From: Lagopus muta
Taxonomy: Eukaryota; Chordata; Aves; Galliformes; Phasianidae
Direction: 5' to 3'
Assembly: GCF_023343835.1 (NCBI RefSeq)
Contig: NC_064433.1
Location: 136,861,957 to 136,925,956 of the forward strand
DNA: 64,000 nt
Part shown: in pieces, positions 61,601 through 64,000 of the stretch
Layout of the letters: each line of letters starts with the position of its first letter
How positions within the stretch are numbered: position 1 is the first letter of the stretch
Translations under genes and position numbers: made by a program
Notes under the pieces: generated by a model
Told to the model about the DNA's origin: nothing
The model's input: only the letters and a program-made list of their open reading frames with translations
Database searches by the model: none

Positions 61601-62034
61601 CTTTGCACACCTATTGTACCTCGAGAATTGCAAGATCTAAGGTCAAACTGAGTTTATAGAGTATATTTCTTACAATCTTGTCACGCAAAGACTCAGTTAA
61701 AACAACAGACAAATGACCAAGGTAAAGCGGCTCAATGACCCAGCTTTTCCCTTGGTAGTGTGCAAGGCATCTGATGTTTAAATGAGAACCATGCTACCCC
61801 AGAAATCTCTAATCTTCTCCCCAGTGCATTGGCTCTATTGACTGCCCTGCAGCACAGACACATAATTTAAGCAGCAACAGAGATAGAACTAGAGCAGGTG
61901 TTGCATTTTGATAGAGGGAAGCTCCTGACCCTTCAGTGATGATTTGTGCTATTCAGAGGGAGAAGAAAAGTTTACACTATTCCTCCACTTCCCTGTCTGT
62001 GAAGTGTTTTGTTATTAAATGAAAAATCATACAG
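58601..62034. other. Intergenic, nothing recognised
   Basis: Sequence upstream of the tRNA gene in its own direction. Moderately GC to 59000, AT-rich after that. No coding frame with motifs. Confidence 0.55.
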
Positions 62035-62240
62035 TGATAGACTCATATAGGGTGGTGTATGGGAACCATTAGGTTATGGCCTGAACCAGTGATTGAGCAC
62101 CTGATGAAGGGGCATAACCAGCCCTGGGAGCACAGGTGCCAGGAATTCACCTCTGTGGCCAGAAGGGGTGGGCCCTGGGTCCATCTCTAATTTCTTTAGA
62201 GAGCTGGCAGCCAAAGAGGAACCAGTTCTACTTAGAAATT
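62035..62240. repeat. Unclassified GC-richer block, possible dispersed repeat
   Basis: GGCCTGAACCAGTGATTGAG, GCACCTGATGAAGGGGCATA and GGGAGCACAGGTGCCAGGAA form a stretch unlike its AT-rich flanks and look vaguely familiar as avian repeat sequence. I cannot name the family and see no coding frame or terminal repeats. Confidence 0.35.
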
Positions 62241-64000
62241 GTCTCCTGGGGGAGTTTTCAGCAAGCCCTCATCTTTGGAAGGGGGTAAGCTATTGCTTCT
62301 TTATTACTGAATTGTAACTACTGCCTTTCTTAGGTGATCTGAAAGTGGTTAAAGGCAACTATATCAACTACTTCCTATCCCTATAGTTGAAAAGACCTTT
62401 AAGTTCCTCATGTCCAACCAACTGCATAACTCTAGAAGTCCGTAGCAAAATCATGTTCTTAGGTGCCGTGTCCACAACTCTAATCCTGTTTTGATTTCAT
62501 AAAATAATCAAAGTTTTCTGTACTTGGAAATGAATGTTTCCAGCCCTGTTGGATTTTTTCCAGCCCTTCTCTTGGCTTAGACAAGTTTTTGATTTTTTGC
62601 ACTAAGTAGGGAGCCTGTCTTATGAAAAAAGTAGCAAAGGATATCCAGTACTTCAGTGGAAAATGAGCGATAGCAGCTCTGTCATGTGCTAAGGCAGCTG
62701 AGAATTGAGTCCTTGTAAGAAGTGACTTACAGGTGAATTTGTCTTATTTGGGAAGCTGTGGGCAAGAAACCACAAGAGAGGGCATCATTATAAGCAGAGG
62801 ACTGCAAGATGATGTGTGCATTTGGTTCCTTAACTGAGTGCTTCCTGTGTAATCTAAGGAATTCAGTATACCTCCTAAGGAGGAGAGCGATTCCTATGCT
62901 GCTCCCATTTGAAAGTTTTACAGACATCAGGCTGGGAATAAAGCTTCATTTCTTTCCTTTTGTGCTGATCAGTCATCCCAAGTGTTTTTCTGATCAAAGT
63001 GTTTTCAAGAGCCATTGAGGGACTCTGCAGCCATTTTATGCAGAAGAACTTGAGAGAGCAAGCTGTTTCTCTCCCATAAAGTATCCCCAATCCCTATACG
63101 CAAGTGCTTATTCTGTGTTCATAGTGGTTGTCTTTCAGAGTTATCTGGTGGGACTGTTAAAATAAATGTAAGAGATTTTAAAGATCCCTGAGATGGTACT
63201 TTGTCCTTCTGCTCTTGTTCTCTCGAATATGTTTATTTTGTTTCTCCCACTTAGAACAAGCCTTGCATTACAGCGTATTTAGGGAACACAGCATTATGCT
63301 GTATTTCTACACACTGTGTGCTAGAGGCAAGTTCAGACCAAAGGTGCTCTTAGCAATAGCATGTGTGTCAGCTCTGTGCCTTGGTAGTATTTTTGCTGTG
63401 CTTGTTACATTACGAGTAGTGCCCCTGCAGTCTCAGTGCAATCTGGTGGTCTTCTCTTTCTGACCATGTGAGAAATGCCACATACTGAGGAGAAGGTGCT
63501 GTTCTTTTTTCTGAGACAGCTGCATTGCAGTGGCTCCCAGAGTCAGCAAGTGCTGAATGGAAGGGAGGATGCAACACTAAGTTAGAGTGGTCCTGGGGTA
63601 AATAAGATGATGTAAGAACAAAGATAGCATAATTCAGTGGCTACAGTTGGGGACTCCCAAAAAATACTTAATGTTGGATAGCTTTAGCTGAGCTGTGCTG
63701 AGCTGCAGGGCTCTGCCAGGAATCACTACCACAGCAAGTTCCATGGGTGATGCACAGATCTATAAACTTGGTATTAGACAAAGATAGCTTATTTCATAGC
63801 AAGTTGCTATGTAGCAATTAATAATGTATCTTTAAAACTTCCATTCAAGGATGGCTGTATACATGATTTGCTTTGGCTTGCCATCTAATGATGATTTTCA
63901 TTTCCATCAACTACTTATTTCTCCAAATACGCTTCTCCAATACATTGTTAAGAAGGCAGTGCAGATGGCAATAAAATGCTATGTTAAAAAATTTCTTTTT
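62241..64000. other. Intergenic, nothing recognised
   Basis: AT-rich end of the window. The small frame at 63215-63463 has no family resemblance that I recognise. Confidence 0.55.

Overview
The window is vertebrate nuclear DNA, almost certainly from a bird and most likely a galliform such as chicken. Two things support this: many copies of the avian LINE CR1 in both orientations, and a short non-autonomous mariner of the chicken Galluhop/MARINER1_GG type. The background is AT-rich, with long introns and GT-AG splice sites. None of the many small open reading frames looks like a bacterial or viral gene.

Positions 49-33667 (+ strand) hold one protein gene, TUBGCP3 (gamma-tubulin complex component 3, GCP3). 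I could place 21 coding exons with matching splice sites and phases. Exon 1, with about 25 codons and the promoter, lies upstream of the window. The joined exons give 2645 coding nucleotides plus a stop, which with a 76-nt first exon makes 907 residues, the human length. The 3' UTR follows, with several AATAAA signals between 33745 and 34369. Introns carry six recognisable CR1 pieces, of which three (about 5.6, 8.6 and 17.1 kb) are close relatives in mixed orientation.

From about 34.4 kb to 64 kb I find no convincing protein-coding gene. This 30-kb stretch holds a Galluhop-type mariner MITE (35450-35895), a 100-bp nearly perfect palindrome (39102-39201), nine CR1 pieces, a 23-unit AATGG pentamer array at the end of a CR1 (54396-54510), and one tRNA-Val(AAC) gene on the minus strand (58415-58487) with its own T9 terminator inside a small CpG-rich island. 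A GC-richer block near 62.1 kb may be an unclassified repeat.

I see no new multi-gene system here. The observations most worth checking are the palindrome, the inverted CR1 copies flanking TUBGCP3 exons 6-8 (a possible driver of circular RNA or RNA editing), the CR1-linked pentamer satellite, and the isolated tRNA gene with a paired T-stem variant.
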